Source: Albimonas pacifica
GTDB lineage: Bacteria > Pseudomonadota > Alphaproteobacteria > Rhodobacterales > Rhodobacteraceae
Length of the DNA stretch: 64,000 bases
NCBI RefSeq assembly: GCF_900113695.1
Contig: NZ_FOQH01000004.1
Coordinates: forward strand, 1-64,000
Direction of reading: 5' to 3'
Part shown: in pieces, positions 26,362-34,775 of the stretch
Layout: each line of letters opens with the position of its first letter
Position numbering within the stretch: the stretch's first letter is position 1
Notes under the pieces: model-generated
Told to the model about the DNA's origin: nothing
The model's input: the letters and a program-made list of their open reading frames with translations, nothing else
Database searches by the model: none
Position numbers and translations under genes: made by a program

Positions 26362-27054
26362 TCAGGCGTGGGCGCCCTGGCGCATCTGCATGATCTCGTC
26401 GTAGGCGTCGTTCACCGCGGCGAGGCGCTGGGTGGCGAGGCGCACGGCCTCCTCCGGCACGCCGCGGGCGATCATCCGGTCGGGATGCGTCTCGCGCACC
26501 AGCTTGCGCCAGGCGCGGCGGATCTTGTCGTCGGAATCCTCGGGGCGCACGCCCAGCACCTCGTAGGGGTCCGGCGCGGCGCCCGGCGCGTAGCGGGCGT
26601 GCAGCGTGCGATAGACCCGCTCGGGCAGGGCGAACAGCCGCCAGACTTCGCGCAGGAAGGCTTCCTCGTCGGGGTGGAATTCTCCATCGGCGGCGGCGAC
26701 GTGGAACAACCCCTCCAGCAGGTCCTCGAGCGGGGCCTTGCGGTCCCCGAACATGCGCGCGACCGAGGCCGCGTAGCCCTCGAACCCCGCCACGTCGGTG
26801 CGGGCCATGTTGAAGATCCGGGCGGCCTGGCGCTCGGCGCTGGGGGGGATGTGGAACACCTCGCGGAAGGCCGCGACCTCGTCGCGCGTCACCTGGCCGT
26901 CGGCCTTGGCCATCTTGGCTCCCAGCGCGATCACCGCGATGGCGAAGCCGGCGGTCTGCTCGGGCGGGGTCTTCAGCCGCTCGAACACGTCCGCGAAGCT
27001 CTCGCCCTCGCGCAGCGCACGCAGCGCCTCGGCTATCCTGGTCCAGATCGACAT
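26362..27054 (-). CDS. TerB / J-domain protein (DjlA-like)
   Basis: A 230-residue co-chaperone-like protein. An N-terminal TerB-type helical domain (about 28-145) carries the acidic loops AKADGQVTRDE (50-59) and AAADGEFHPDE (120-130), and a C-terminal J domain (about 162-226) has the essential HPD at 190-192, so it should stimulate an Hsp70 ATPase. Unlike E. coli DjlA there is no N-terminal membrane helix. The Hsp70 partner is not known; a YegD-like Hsp70 and rpoH lie elsewhere in the window. It stands alone on the minus strand. Confidence 0.92.
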   Translation of the reverse strand: MSIWTRIAEALRALREGESFADVFERLKTPPEQTAGFAIAVIALGAKMAKADGQVTRDEVAAFREVFHIPPSAERQAARIFNMARTDVAGFEGYAASVARMFGDRKAPLEDLLEGLFHVAAADGEFHPDEEAFLREVWRLFALPERVYRTLHARYAPGAAPDPYEVLGVRPEDSDDKIRRAWRKLVRETHPDRMIARGVPEEAVRLATQRLAAVNDAYDEIMQMRQGAHA

Positions 27055-27188
27055 CGGCTCATCCTAGCGGCGGGCGGCGGGTTCCGCGAGCCGGCAGGGC
27101 AGCGTTGCGGCGTCGCGCCTGCCGGCGGTCAGGAGGGGGGCTCCCGAAGGTCTCACGCAGGGCGGGCGCGGCTCCGGCGGCGGCGGGC

Positions 27189-27707
27189 TCAGCCCGGGAT
27201 CAGCGGGCCTTCCCAGCGCTGGACCTCGCCGGCCACGCCCTCCCAGGCGCCGGGGACGCCCAGCTCGCGCCCCAGCACGCGGGCGGGGTTGGTGGGGGGC
27301 GGGAACACCAGGCCGCGGCCCAGCTCGCGGGTGAAGCCGAAGCGGCGGTAATAGGGCTCGTCCCCCACCAGCGCCACGCGGGTCCAGCCGAGCTGCCCCG
27401 CCGTCTCCAGCGTCAGCCCGATCAGCGTGCCGGCCAGCCCCTCGCCCTGGCGGGTCGGATGGACGGCGACGGGGCCCAGCAGCAGGCAGGGCGTGCGGGC
27501 CTCGCCGATCTGCACCGGCCAGTAGCGGATGGCGCCTGCGACCGCGTCGTATTCGTCGCGCGCCAGCAGGCACAGCTCGGGGATCGGGGACACCCCGTCG
27601 CGCAGGCGGTAGGAGCTGAGCGCGGTCCGCCCCGGCGCGAAACAGGTGTCGTAGAGCCACTCGACCTCCGCCTCGTCCTGCGGACGCTCGCGCATCACTC
27701 GGAACAT
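27189..27707 (-). CDS. GNAT-family N-acetyltransferase
   Basis: A 172-residue acetyltransferase with the acetyl-CoA pyrophosphate loop HPTRQGEGLAGTLIG (about 89-103) and the preceding LGPVAV strand; the YYRRFGF segment near 120 is typical of YhbS-like members. The substrate cannot be told. The start used is ATG at 27707 (MFRVMRERP); a second ATG four codons later is possible. It is divergent from the flavin reductase gene with 126 bases between. The longer open frame upstream runs antisense to that gene and is not coding. Confidence 0.88.
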   Translation of the reverse strand: MFRVMRERPQDEAEVEWLYDTCFAPGRTALSSYRLRDGVSPIPELCLLARDEYDAVAGAIRYWPVQIGEARTPCLLLGPVAVHPTRQGEGLAGTLIGLTLETAGQLGWTRVALVGDEPYYRRFGFTRELGRGLVFPPPTNPARVLGRELGVPGAWEGVAGEVQRWEGPLIPG

Positions 27708-27833
27708 GGGCGGGGATCCATCGGCTGGGGGGGAGGCGGACGCGAAGGGCCCCGTAGCATGTCCGGCGCGTTCTCGTCTAGAACGGGCGCGGACCCCTCC
27801 CGCACGGGAGCGCCAAGGATCAAGGAGAGCCGC

Positions 27834-28478
27834 GTGCAGTATCGCATCCGGGACGGCCACCCCCTGCCCCACAATCCGTTCAAGGCGATCGTGGCGCCGC
27901 GCCCGATCGGCTGGATCTCGTCCGTCGACAAGGCGGGCCGGGTGAACCTCGCGCCCTACTCGTTCTTCAACGGGGTGGCGGACGATCCGCCGATGGTGAT
28001 GTTCTCGATCAACGACCGCAAGGTCGGCCGGCGGGACGAGACCAAGGACAGCCTCGTCAACGTGCGCGAAACCGGGGAGTTCGTGGCCAACGTGGTGGGC
28101 TGGGAGCTGCGGGACGCGATGAACCTGACCTCGGGCGCCTATGCGCCGGGCGAGGACGAGCTCGCCATGGCCGGCCTGACCGCGGCGCCGAGCCTCGAGG
28201 TCGCGCCCCCGCGCATCGCCGAGGCGCCCGCCTCGATGGAATGCCGGCTGGTGCAGGAGATCGTGCTGCCCCACGGCGACCGCTCGATGGAGAACGTGAT
28301 GGTGATCGGCGAGGTGGTCGCCGTGCACATCCGCGACGCGTTCCTCACCGACGGCATCTTCGACCTGACCAAGGTGCAGCCGGTCGCCCGCTGCGGCTAC
28401 AAGGACTATGCGGTGGTGCGGGAGCTCTTTTCGATGACCCGCCCCGGCGGCGGCGACGCGGGGAACATGAAGCCGTGA
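27834..28478 (+). CDS. Flavin reductase-like (FMN-binding split-barrel) protein
   Basis: A 214-residue flavin-reductase domain protein. The [26 protein letters not shown] block (quoted to its core PRPIGWISS) at about 21-45 is the usual FMN-phosphate site, followed by [24 protein letters not shown] start it at a GTG (27834) because AAGGAG lies six bases upstream; no suitable ATG exists. Its GTGA end-overlap with apt shows they form an operon. It may supply reduced flavin to a partner or be a stand-alone reductase; the link with adenine salvage is unexplained. Confidence 0.88.
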   Translation: MQYRIRDGHPLPHNPFKAIVAPRPIGWISSVDKAGRVNLAPYSFFNGVADDPPMVMFSINDRKVGRRDETKDSLVNVRETGEFVANVVGWELRDAMNLTSGAYAPGEDELAMAGLTAAPSLEVAPPRIAEAPASMECRLVQEIVLPHGDRSMENVMVIGEVVAVHIRDAFLTDGIFDLTKVQPVARCGYKDYAVVRELFSMTRPGGGDAGNMKP

Positions 28479-29035
28479 ACGCCGCGCAGAAACCCTTCGG
28501 CTGGGGCGACGACGTGCGCGACTACATCCGCACCATCCCCGACTTTCCCAAGCCGGGGATCCAGTTCCGGGACGTGATGCCGCTGTTCGGCCATCCCCGC
28601 GGCCTGCGGGCGGCGGTCGACCGGCTGGTGCAGCCCTTCGCGGGCCTGCGCATCCAGCACGTCGCGGGGCTGGAGGCGCGCGGCTTCATCATCGGCGGCG
28701 CCTGCGCCCACCAGCTCTCGGCCGGGTTCCTCGCGATGCGCAAGCAGGGCAAGCTGCCCGGGCCCCGCCTCGCCCAGTCCTACGCGCTGGAATACGGCGA
28801 GGCGGTGCTCGAGGTCCACGACGACGCCGTGGAGGCCGGCGAGCAGGTGCTGATCGTCGACGACCTGCTGGCCACCGGCGGCACCGCCGAGGCGGCGGTG
28901 AAGCTGATCGAGCGACTGGGCGGCGAGGTGGTGGGCGCGGCCTTCGTGGTCGACCTGCCCGACCTGGGCGGGCGCGCGCGGCTCGAGCGGATGGGCGTCG
29001 CCGTGCACACGCTCTGCGCCTACGCGGGCGACTGA
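28475..29035 (+). CDS. apt: Adenine phosphoribosyltransferase
   Basis: Converts adenine plus PRPP to AMP. The 186-residue product has [15 protein letters not shown] near the start, the [15 protein letters not shown] loop, and the PRPP motif [14 protein letters not shown] at about 126-139. It starts at a GTG at 28475 that overlaps the previous stop (GTGA), giving translational coupling. After it comes a 414-base gene-free spacer. Confidence 0.97.
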   Translation: MNAAQKPFGWGDDVRDYIRTIPDFPKPGIQFRDVMPLFGHPRGLRAAVDRLVQPFAGLRIQHVAGLEARGFIIGGACAHQLSAGFLAMRKQGKLPGPRLAQSYALEYGEAVLEVHDDAVEAGEQVLIVDDLLATGGTAEAAVKLIERLGGEVVGAAFVVDLPDLGGRARLERMGVAVHTLCAYAGD

Positions 29036-29449
29036 GACCGGCGGGGCGGCGGGCCGTAAACCCTCCGCTCACGCTGTTTCGTGCCTGCGGAAACCTTTGC
29101 TGAACCTTCCGCGGTCCACAAAGGCCTCGCCCCGCGCCCGAGGCGTCCGGCGCGACGCGGCGCCGAGACCGCGCGGGGCGCGTTCCGATGGACGCGGTCC
29201 CGCGCGTGGCTTGGCGGCGTGGGAGCGTATTGGGGTGAGTGGCGTTTGTTGCCGGCGGGGCCGGCGTCCATCATGCGGCCGCAGGACCGCCGCCGGAGGC
29301 GCGGCCCCCGGCGGCGGTCCGGCGCTCCGGGTCCGTCCCGGGCCCGGTCCGGCGCCTCGCGACGCCGCCCGCCCCCTGCCCGGACCCGTGGCCGGGGCCG
29401 GCGGGGGCGCGCGGCAGGCGCGTTTCGGCCCCTCTGGGGGCCGGCGGGA
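29036..29449. other. 414-base spacer, no gene seen
   Basis: Lies between the convergent ends of apt and the DUF1428 gene. The first 90 bases are less GC-rich (TAAACCCTCCGCTCACGCTG...), and the rest is GC-rich with a GGCCGGC-type palindrome near 29262. No terminator with a T run was found and no coding frame is convincing. Confidence 0.5.
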
Positions 29450-30169
29450 TCAGGCGTCGACCAGCGGCGCGAAGCCGCCGAAGATCGCCCGGCTCATGTC
29501 GCCGACCATCTCGCCGGAGAACTCCGGGTCCGCCATCAGCTTCTCCCAGGCCGCGTCGCGCACCGCCTTCGAGGGCCACTCGATGAAGCCCAGCGCCACG
29601 CTCTCGCCGTCCTCCAGCGCCACGGCGCGGCGCATGTCGGTGCGCTTGCCCTCGGGCACGTGATCGCCCCAGCCGTCGAGGCAGCGCAGCGCGCCCGCGG
29701 CGATGATCGCCTCGGACTTGCGCACCGCCTCGGCGCCGTAGCGCTCGCGCGCCGAGGTGGCCACGGGGAACAGGGCGGCGTCGATATAGGCCTCCGGCGC
29801 GCCGGGGGCGCCGGCGCCGCGCTCGGACAGCAGCTCGAAGCCGCCGAAGATCATGCGCTGGCCGTCGAAGGGCATCTCGAACGGCGGGGCGTCCTCGGCG
29901 GGCGGGGCGGACATCGCCTCCATGCAGGCGGCGGCGGTCTCGGCGTCGGGAAACTCGATCCAGGAGAAGACCGGCGTCTCCTCCGGCGTCGAGTCCACGG
30001 CGCGATACATGTCGGTGCGCTTGCCGGGGGGCACCTGATCGCCCCAGGCGTCGACCACGCGCAGGGCGCCCAGGCCGCGGATCATCGGGGCCATCTCCCG
30101 CGCGAAGGCGGCGTAGGGCTCGCGCCCGGCGGTCGGCGCGGCGATGACGGCGGCGGAGATGTAGACCAT
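29450..30169 (-). CDS. Tandem DUF1428 (YbaA-like) protein
   Basis: Two DUF1428 units in one 239-residue chain; E. coli YbaA has a single unit. Unit 1 (1-118) contains GALRVVDAWGDQVPPGKRTDM and ends PFDGQRMIFGGFE; unit 2 (about 128-239) contains GALRCLDGWGDHVPEGKRTDM and ends MSRAIFGGFAPL. These are dimeric-ferredoxin-like barrels of unknown role, so the fused pair would form an internal dimer. The start is ATG at 30169. It faces a MarR regulator across a 78-base spacer carrying a palindromic operator, which makes it a likely target of that repressor. Confidence 0.9.
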   Translation of the reverse strand: MVYISAAVIAAPTAGREPYAAFAREMAPMIRGLGALRVVDAWGDQVPPGKRTDMYRAVDSTPEETPVFSWIEFPDAETAAACMEAMSAPPAEDAPPFEMPFDGQRMIFGGFELLSERGAGAPGAPEAYIDAALFPVATSARERYGAEAVRKSEAIIAAGALRCLDGWGDHVPEGKRTDMRRAVALEDGESVALGFIEWPSKAVRDAAWEKLMADPEFSGEMVGDMSRAIFGGFAPLVDA

Positions 30170-30212
30170 CGGATCAGCTCCAACTTCGCCGGCCGCAGGG
30201 GATTCGGCCGGC

Positions 30213-30241
30213 TTGACAATATGGTTTGATATCAACATAAA
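30213..30241 (+). promoter_or_regulatory. Promoter and operator of the MarR gene
   Basis: TTGACA (30213-30218) and CATAAA (30236-30241), 17 bases apart, form a very good promoter. Between them sits the perfect palindrome TTGATATCAA (30226-30235), flanked by TATG and CATA, where a bound dimer would block polymerase. The predicted transcription start falls at or beside the ATG (30248), so the mRNA may be leaderless. Confidence 0.72.
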
Positions 30242-30247
30242 CTTCCC

Positions 30248-30706
30248 ATGTCCACCGCAGAGCCCCCTCGCCCCAGCTTCGCCGAGACCCTCGAGGTCCG
30301 CGACCGCTGCCTGTGCTTCGCCACCCAGCGCGCCGCGCGCGCGCTGAGCCGGCGCTTCGACGACGCCTTCCGCCCGCTGGAGCTGACCAACGGGCAGTAT
30401 TCGCTGATGATGGCGCTGAACCAGCCGCAGCCGCCGTCGCTGGGCCGGGTGGCGGATTTCCTGGCGATGGACCGCTCGACCCTGACCGCGGCGCTCAAGC
30501 CCCTGGTCCGCCGCGGGCTGGTGGCGGTGGCCGAGGACCCCAGGGACCGCCGCGGCCGCCGCCCGTCGCTGACCGACGCCGGGCGCGCGCTGCTGGCCGC
30601 CGCCCTGCCGATCTGGCGCGAGACCCACGCCGCCGTGGACGCCGAGCTCGACGCGGCCGGGGCCGGCCCGGCCGAGCTGCGCGCGGCGCTGTGGTCGCTG
30701 GCCTGA
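30248..30706 (+). CDS. MarR-family transcriptional regulator
   Basis: A 152-residue winged-helix repressor. The core is LELTNGQYSLMMALNQ (about 46-61), the recognition region LGRVADFLAMDRSTLTAALKPLVRRGLV (quoted in part, RSTLTAALKPLVRRGL) and the wing EDPRDRRGRRPSLTDAG with the usual DxRxxR pattern. Its promoter carries an internal TTGATATCAA palindrome, implying autorepression and joint control of the divergent DUF1428 protein. No ligand is predicted. No ribosome site precedes the ATG, consistent with a leaderless transcript. Confidence 0.92.
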   Translation: MSTAEPPRPSFAETLEVRDRCLCFATQRAARALSRRFDDAFRPLELTNGQYSLMMALNQPQPPSLGRVADFLAMDRSTLTAALKPLVRRGLVAVAEDPRDRRGRRPSLTDAGRALLAAALPIWRETHAAVDAELDAAGAGPAELRAALWSLA

Positions 30707-30737
30707 GCCGGCGCCCCCCCGGGCGCCGCGCGGCCGG

Positions 30738-32156
30738 TCAGCCCAGCACGGCGCCGGGGTTCATGATCCCGTGGGGGTCCAGCGCCGCCTTGATCGCGCG
30801 CATCGCCGCCAGCTTCGCCGGGTCGCCGTAGCGGACCAGATCCTCGGCCTTGAAGCGGCCGATCCCGTGCTCGGCGCTGATCGAGCCGCCGTGCGCATGC
30901 GTCAGGTCATGCACCACCCGGGTCAGCGCGCCCTTCGCCTGGGCGTACTCGTCGCGCGTGCGCCCCACGGCGGGGAACAGGTTGTAGTGCAGGTTGCCGT
31001 CGCCGAGGTGGCCGAAGGGGTTCAGCCGCAGGTCCGGCGCGATCGCGCGCAGCGCCGGCGCGGCCTCCTCCATGAACCGCGCCACCCGGCTCAGCGGCAG
31101 CGAGATGTCGTGCGAGGCGACCGAGCCGACCTTGCGGTTGCCCTCCGGGATCGACTCGCGCAGGCGCCAGAAGTCGGCGCGCTGCTGGTCGGACTGCGAC
31201 AGCGCCCCGTCGGTGGCGAGCCCGGCCTCGAAAGCCGTGGCGAGCGCTCCCTCCAGCGCCTCGCCGATGCCCTCGCCGCCGCCGACCTCCATCAGCACCG
31301 ACCACTCAGGCACCGGATCGACCGGGCAGCGGGTCCCGGCCACATGCTCGAGCGCGAAACCGATGCCCACGCCCGAGAGCAGCTCGAAGGCCGAGAGCTG
31401 CTCGCCCACCGCCGCGCGCACGTGGTGCAGCAGCGCCAGCGCCGCGTCGGGCGAGGTGACGGCGACGAAGGCCGCCTGCTGCTCCGCCGGCCGCGGGAAC
31501 AGCCGCAGGCAGGCCGCCGTCACCAGCCCCAGCGTCCCCTCCGAGCCGATCAGCAGCCCGCGCAGGTCGTAGCCGGTGTTGTCCTTCCTGAGCCGCTTGA
31601 GCGAGCGCAGGATCGAGCCGTCGGGCAGCACCGCCTCCACCCCCAGGCACAGGTCCCGCGCCATCCCGTAGCGCAGCACGTTCAGCCCGCCGGCGTTGGT
31701 CCCCAGCACGCCGCCGATGCGGGCCGAGCCCTCCGAGGCGATGGACAGCGGGAACAGCCGCCCCGCCGCTTCCGCCGCCGCCTGCGCGTCGGCGAGGATC
31801 ACCCCCGCCTCGACGATCATCACGTCGTCGTCGGGGTTCACCTCGCGCACCCGGTTCAGCCGCTCGGTGGAGACGACCATGCCCTCCACCCCCTCGGGGC
31901 GGAGCTGCCCGCCGACCAGGCCGGTGCCGCCGGCGTGGGGGACGAGGCCGACGCGGGCCTCGGCGCAGCGGCGCACGATCTCGGCCGCCTCCTCCACCGT
32001 GCCGGGGCGCAGCACGGCGGCGGCGCGGCCGGGGGCGATGTCGCGCATGTCACGCAGGTAGGGGGCGGCGTCCGCGCCCTCGCGCAGGCCCGCCGGGCCC
32101 AGCAGCTCGCGAAGACCGTCGAGGAAGGCGGGGGTGGGGGCGCGAAGCTCGGGCAT
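30738..32156 (-). CDS. FAD-binding oxidase (GlcD / D-2-hydroxyacid dehydrogenase type)
   Basis: A 472-residue flavoprotein. The FAD-binding type-4 domain covers about 38-215, with VPHAGGTGLVGGQ, EGSARIGGVLGTNAGGLNVLRYG and GYDLRGLLIGSEGTLG. The C-terminal FAD-oxidase domain (about 220-468) ends with SAEHGIGRFK and ALDPHGIMNPG, features of D-lactate / D-2-hydroxyglutarate dehydrogenases. Substrate is not settled. It is seven bases downstream of tsaC and probably co-transcribed. Confidence 0.92.
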   Translation of the reverse strand: MPELRAPTPAFLDGLRELLGPAGLREGADAAPYLRDMRDIAPGRAAAVLRPGTVEEAAEIVRRCAEARVGLVPHAGGTGLVGGQLRPEGVEGMVVSTERLNRVREVNPDDDVMIVEAGVILADAQAAAEAAGRLFPLSIASEGSARIGGVLGTNAGGLNVLRYGMARDLCLGVEAVLPDGSILRSLKRLRKDNTGYDLRGLLIGSEGTLGLVTAACLRLFPRPAEQQAAFVAVTSPDAALALLHHVRAAVGEQLSAFELLSGVGIGFALEHVAGTRCPVDPVPEWSVLMEVGGGEGIGEALEGALATAFEAGLATDGALSQSDQQRADFWRLRESIPEGNRKVGSVASHDISLPLSRVARFMEEAAPALRAIAPDLRLNPFGHLGDGNLHYNLFPAVGRTRDEYAQAKGALTRVVHDLTHAHGGSISAEHGIGRFKAEDLVRYGDPAKLAAMRAIKAALDPHGIMNPGAVLG

Positions 32157-32163
32157 GTCGGTC

Positions 32164-33231
32164 TCAGGCGTCAGGATCGGGAAGGTCGAAGGGATCGGCG
32201 AGCGGATCGGTCCGCGGCGCCGCGGCGCGGCGCAGCCGGTCGTTGACGGCGAGGCCCAGCCCCGCCTCCGGCACCGGGGCCACCGCGATGGTCCCCGCCC
32301 CGCCCATCGCCGCGTCCAGCGCGCGCAGATGGGCGAAGAGGTTCGCCGCCGCCTCCGCCACGTCGCCGGAGGGCGAAAGGTTCAGGTAGGGCCCCGCGGC
32401 CGCGGGCCCCGGTCCGAACCCGAGCCAGCCCTCGCCCTGCCGGGGCGCCTCCGCGTTCAGCCGCAGCGCCGCGCCGGGCGCGTAGTGGGAGGCCAGCATT
32501 CCCGGCGCCGAGACCTGCGGGCGCCGGCTCGAGGTCGGCGGGGCGGGCGGGTGGGCGCCGACCTCGAGCCGGCGACCGCAGGTCTCGGCCATCGCCTCCA
32601 GCGCCAGCCCGCCCGGCCGCAGCACCGCCGGCGTCTCGCCCTCGAAGCCGAGGATCGTGCTCTCGACCCCCACCGGGCAGGCGCCGCCGTCGAGGACCGC
32701 GTCGATGCGCCCGGAGAGCCCGTCGAGGACATGCGCCGCCGTCGTCGGGCTGACCTTGCCGGATCGGTTGGCCGAGGGCGCGGCGACCGGCGCGCCGGTC
32801 GCGGCCAGCAGCGCGCGGGCCAGCGGATGCGCGGGGACCCGGATCGCCACCGTCGGCAGGCCCGCCGTCACCGCCTCCGCCAGGCCGGAGCCGGGCCGGC
32901 GCGGCAGCACCAGCGTCAGGGGGCCGGGCCAGAAGGCCTCGGCCAGGGCGCGCGCGGCCTTGGGGAAGATCGCCAGCCGCTCGGCCGCTTCGAGGTCGGG
33001 GACATGGGCGATCAGCGGATTGAAGCTCGGCCGCCCCTTGGCCGCGTAGATCCCCGCGGCGCTCGCCGCGAGGTCCGCCCGTCCGCCGAGGCCGTAGACC
33101 GTCTCGGTGGGGAAGGCGACCAGCCCGCCCGCGCGCAGGATCTCCGCCGCCCGCGCCACGCCGGCCGCGTCGCCGGCAAGGCGCTCGGTCGGCCGCGCGG
33201 GCCAGGGATCGGGGGGGCGCTGGGCGCTCAT
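32164..33231 (-). CDS. tsaC: L-threonylcarbamoyladenylate synthase (TsaC/Sua5 type)
   Basis: Makes threonylcarbamoyl-AMP for the universal t6A37 tRNA modification. The YrdC domain (about 25-210) contains LVAFPTETVYGLGGRA, AAKGRPSFNPLIAHV (KGR-x-x-x-NPL) and the SANRSGKVSPTTAAHV segment. A C-terminal Sua5 domain extends the chain to 355 residues, linked by Pro-rich sequence and the conserved SAPGMLASHYAPGAAL, so this is the long form. The start is ATG at 33231, and it lies seven bases before the FAD oxidase. Confidence 0.95.
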   Translation of the reverse strand: MSAQRPPDPWPARPTERLAGDAAGVARAAEILRAGGLVAFPTETVYGLGGRADLAASAAGIYAAKGRPSFNPLIAHVPDLEAAERLAIFPKAARALAEAFWPGPLTLVLPRRPGSGLAEAVTAGLPTVAIRVPAHPLARALLAATGAPVAAPSANRSGKVSPTTAAHVLDGLSGRIDAVLDGGACPVGVESTILGFEGETPAVLRPGGLALEAMAETCGRRLEVGAHPPAPPTSSRRPQVSAPGMLASHYAPGAALRLNAEAPRQGEGWLGFGPGPAAAGPYLNLSPSGDVAEAAANLFAHLRALDAAMGGAGTIAVAPVPEAGLGLAVNDRLRRAAAPRTDPLADPFDLPDPDA

Positions 33232-33368
33232 CGGGGATCGTCCGCTCCGCCGGCGGAAGGCCGGGCCGCGCGATGATTGCCGCAGGCCCCGCCCCCGGCG
33301 CAAGACGGGCCGCGGTCGCGGGGCGGCCGGAGGTCCGGACGCGGCGGCCGGGCGCCGGCGCCCGGGGG

Positions 33369-34262
33369 TCAGAGGATCTCCGCCCGCCCCCCGCTCAGCC
33401 GCAGGCGCATCCCCTGGCGGGCGAGGCGGGCCAGCGGGTGGACGGCGCGGGCCGCGGCCTCGCGCGCGTCGAGCGTCGCGTCGTCGAGTTCCGGCGGGTG
33501 GTGGTGGAACAGGGTCAGCCCGACCCCGCAGCGTTCGGCCAGCGCGCCGCCCACCGACCAGGTGGAGTGGCCCCAGCCCCGGTGCCGCTCGTAATCCGCG
33601 TCGTCGTAGGCGGCGTCGTAGAGCATCACCGCCGCCCCCTCGACCGCTTCGGCCACGCCCGCGTCGATCTCGGCGTCGCCATGCTCGTGGTCGCCGATCA
33701 CGCAGATCGCGCCCTCGCCCGTCTCGATGCGGAAGCCGCAGCAGCCGCCGGGGTGGTTCAGGCGCACCGGCGTCACCTGGAAGCCCGCGGCCTCGAAGGG
33801 CTCCGCGGGGCGGAACACGTCCCAGGCGGGCTCGCTCATGTGGATCGGCTGGATCGGGAAGATCGGCGGGCCCGCGAAGGCCATCAGCGTGTCGCGCGCG
33901 AACTCGGGATCCGGGCTCAGCCCGCAGCGGATGCGGATGCGCGAGGCCGGGTCGTAGAAGGGCGCGAAGAACGGCGCGCCCATGATGTGGTCGAGATGCA
34001 GGTGCGAGAGCAGGATCTCCGCCTCGCAGGGGCGCCCGCTGTCCAGCGCCTCGGTCTTCAGCCGGCGGCCCAGGTCGCGGGCGGCGCTGCCGAGGTCCAC
34101 GATCAGCGGCGGGGCGCCCGGCGCCTCGCGCCGGATCTCGAAGCACACGGTGTCGCCGCCGAATCGGGCGCGGTCGGCCCGGCCCGTGGGCGCGGAGCCG
34201 CCGGCGCCCCAGATCGTCAGGCGCACGCCGCCCTCGGCGGAGGAGGCCCCGGGCGGCGTCAC
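33369..34262 (-). CDS. MBL-fold metal-dependent hydrolase (RNase Z / PDE-like)
   Basis: A 297-residue metallo-beta-lactamase-fold protein with all metal ligands visible: HLHLDH at 87-92, H170 in LNHPGG, D191 in GDHEHGD, and a His in LFHHHPP (253-255). The GWGHSTWS motif at 229-236 resembles the GHST motif of RNase Z and class II cyclic-nucleotide phosphodiesterases. The exact substrate is unknown. It starts at a GTG (34262) directly after the TGA of the cyclic-nucleotide-binding gene, so the pair is tightly coupled. A phosphodiesterase role in the neighbouring cyclic-nucleotide context is an inference. Confidence 0.9.
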   Translation of the reverse strand: MTPPGASSAEGGVRLTIWGAGGSAPTGRADRARFGGDTVCFEIRREAPGAPPLIVDLGSAARDLGRRLKTEALDSGRPCEAEILLSHLHLDHIMGAPFFAPFYDPASRIRIRCGLSPDPEFARDTLMAFAGPPIFPIQPIHMSEPAWDVFRPAEPFEAAGFQVTPVRLNHPGGCCGFRIETGEGAICVIGDHEHGDAEIDAGVAEAVEGAAVMLYDAAYDDADYERHRGWGHSTWSVGGALAERCGVGLTLFHHHPPELDDATLDAREAAARAVHPLARLARQGMRLRLSGGRAEIL

Positions 34263-34742
34263 TCAGCCCCCGTCGGTGGGCGCGGCGGGGGCGGCGGCCT
34301 GGGCGCGCAGGCGCGCCAGCTCCACCGTGGTGCGCTCCAGCCGCTGGGCCAGGGAGCGCGACATCTCGATCGCCATCTCCGGGAATTCGCGCAGCAGGCG
34401 CAGCATGCCCTCGCGCTCGAACAGCAGGGTGCGCAGCTCTCCGCGGGCCTGGACGGTGGCGGTGCGCGGGGTCTCGCACAGCATCGCCATCTCGCCGAAC
34501 ACCTCCGACTCGCCCAGCTGGGCGACCGTCGAGGCGCGGCCGCCGAATTCGACGATCACGTCCGCCTTGCCCGACAGGATCAGGTAGGCGCTGTCGGAGC
34601 TGTCGCCCTGGCGGACCACCATCTCGCCGTCCTTGAAGGTGCGGTCCTCGCCCATGAAGGCGAGCAGGCGCAGGCGCGAGGGATCGACCCCCTGGAACAT
34701 GGGGGTCCGCTGCAGGGCGTTGACCTCGGCTTCGAACTTCAC
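34263..34742 (-). CDS. Cyclic nucleotide-binding domain protein
   Basis: A 159-residue single-domain protein of the CAP effector-domain family, without any DNA-binding domain. The phosphate-binding cassette is intact: VFGEMAMLCETPRTATV at 81-97, with Glu84 and Arg93 in the positions that contact the ribose and phosphate of cAMP or cGMP. A C-terminal helix (about 118-150) is a coiled-coil-like tail ending Ala/Pro-rich. Binding without a helix-turn-helix suggests it regulates another protein. It is sandwiched between an unusual ABC exporter (33 bases upstream) and an MBL hydrolase. Confidence 0.93.
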   Translation of the reverse strand: MKFEAEVNALQRTPMFQGVDPSRLRLLAFMGEDRTFKDGEMVVRQGDSSDSAYLILSGKADVIVEFGGRASTVAQLGESEVFGEMAMLCETPRTATVQARGELRTLLFEREGMLRLLREFPEMAIEMSRSLAQRLERTTVELARLRAQAAAPAAPTDGG

Positions 34743-34775
34743 CAGGCGCCCTCCCCTAGCCGCCGCTTGATGTCA

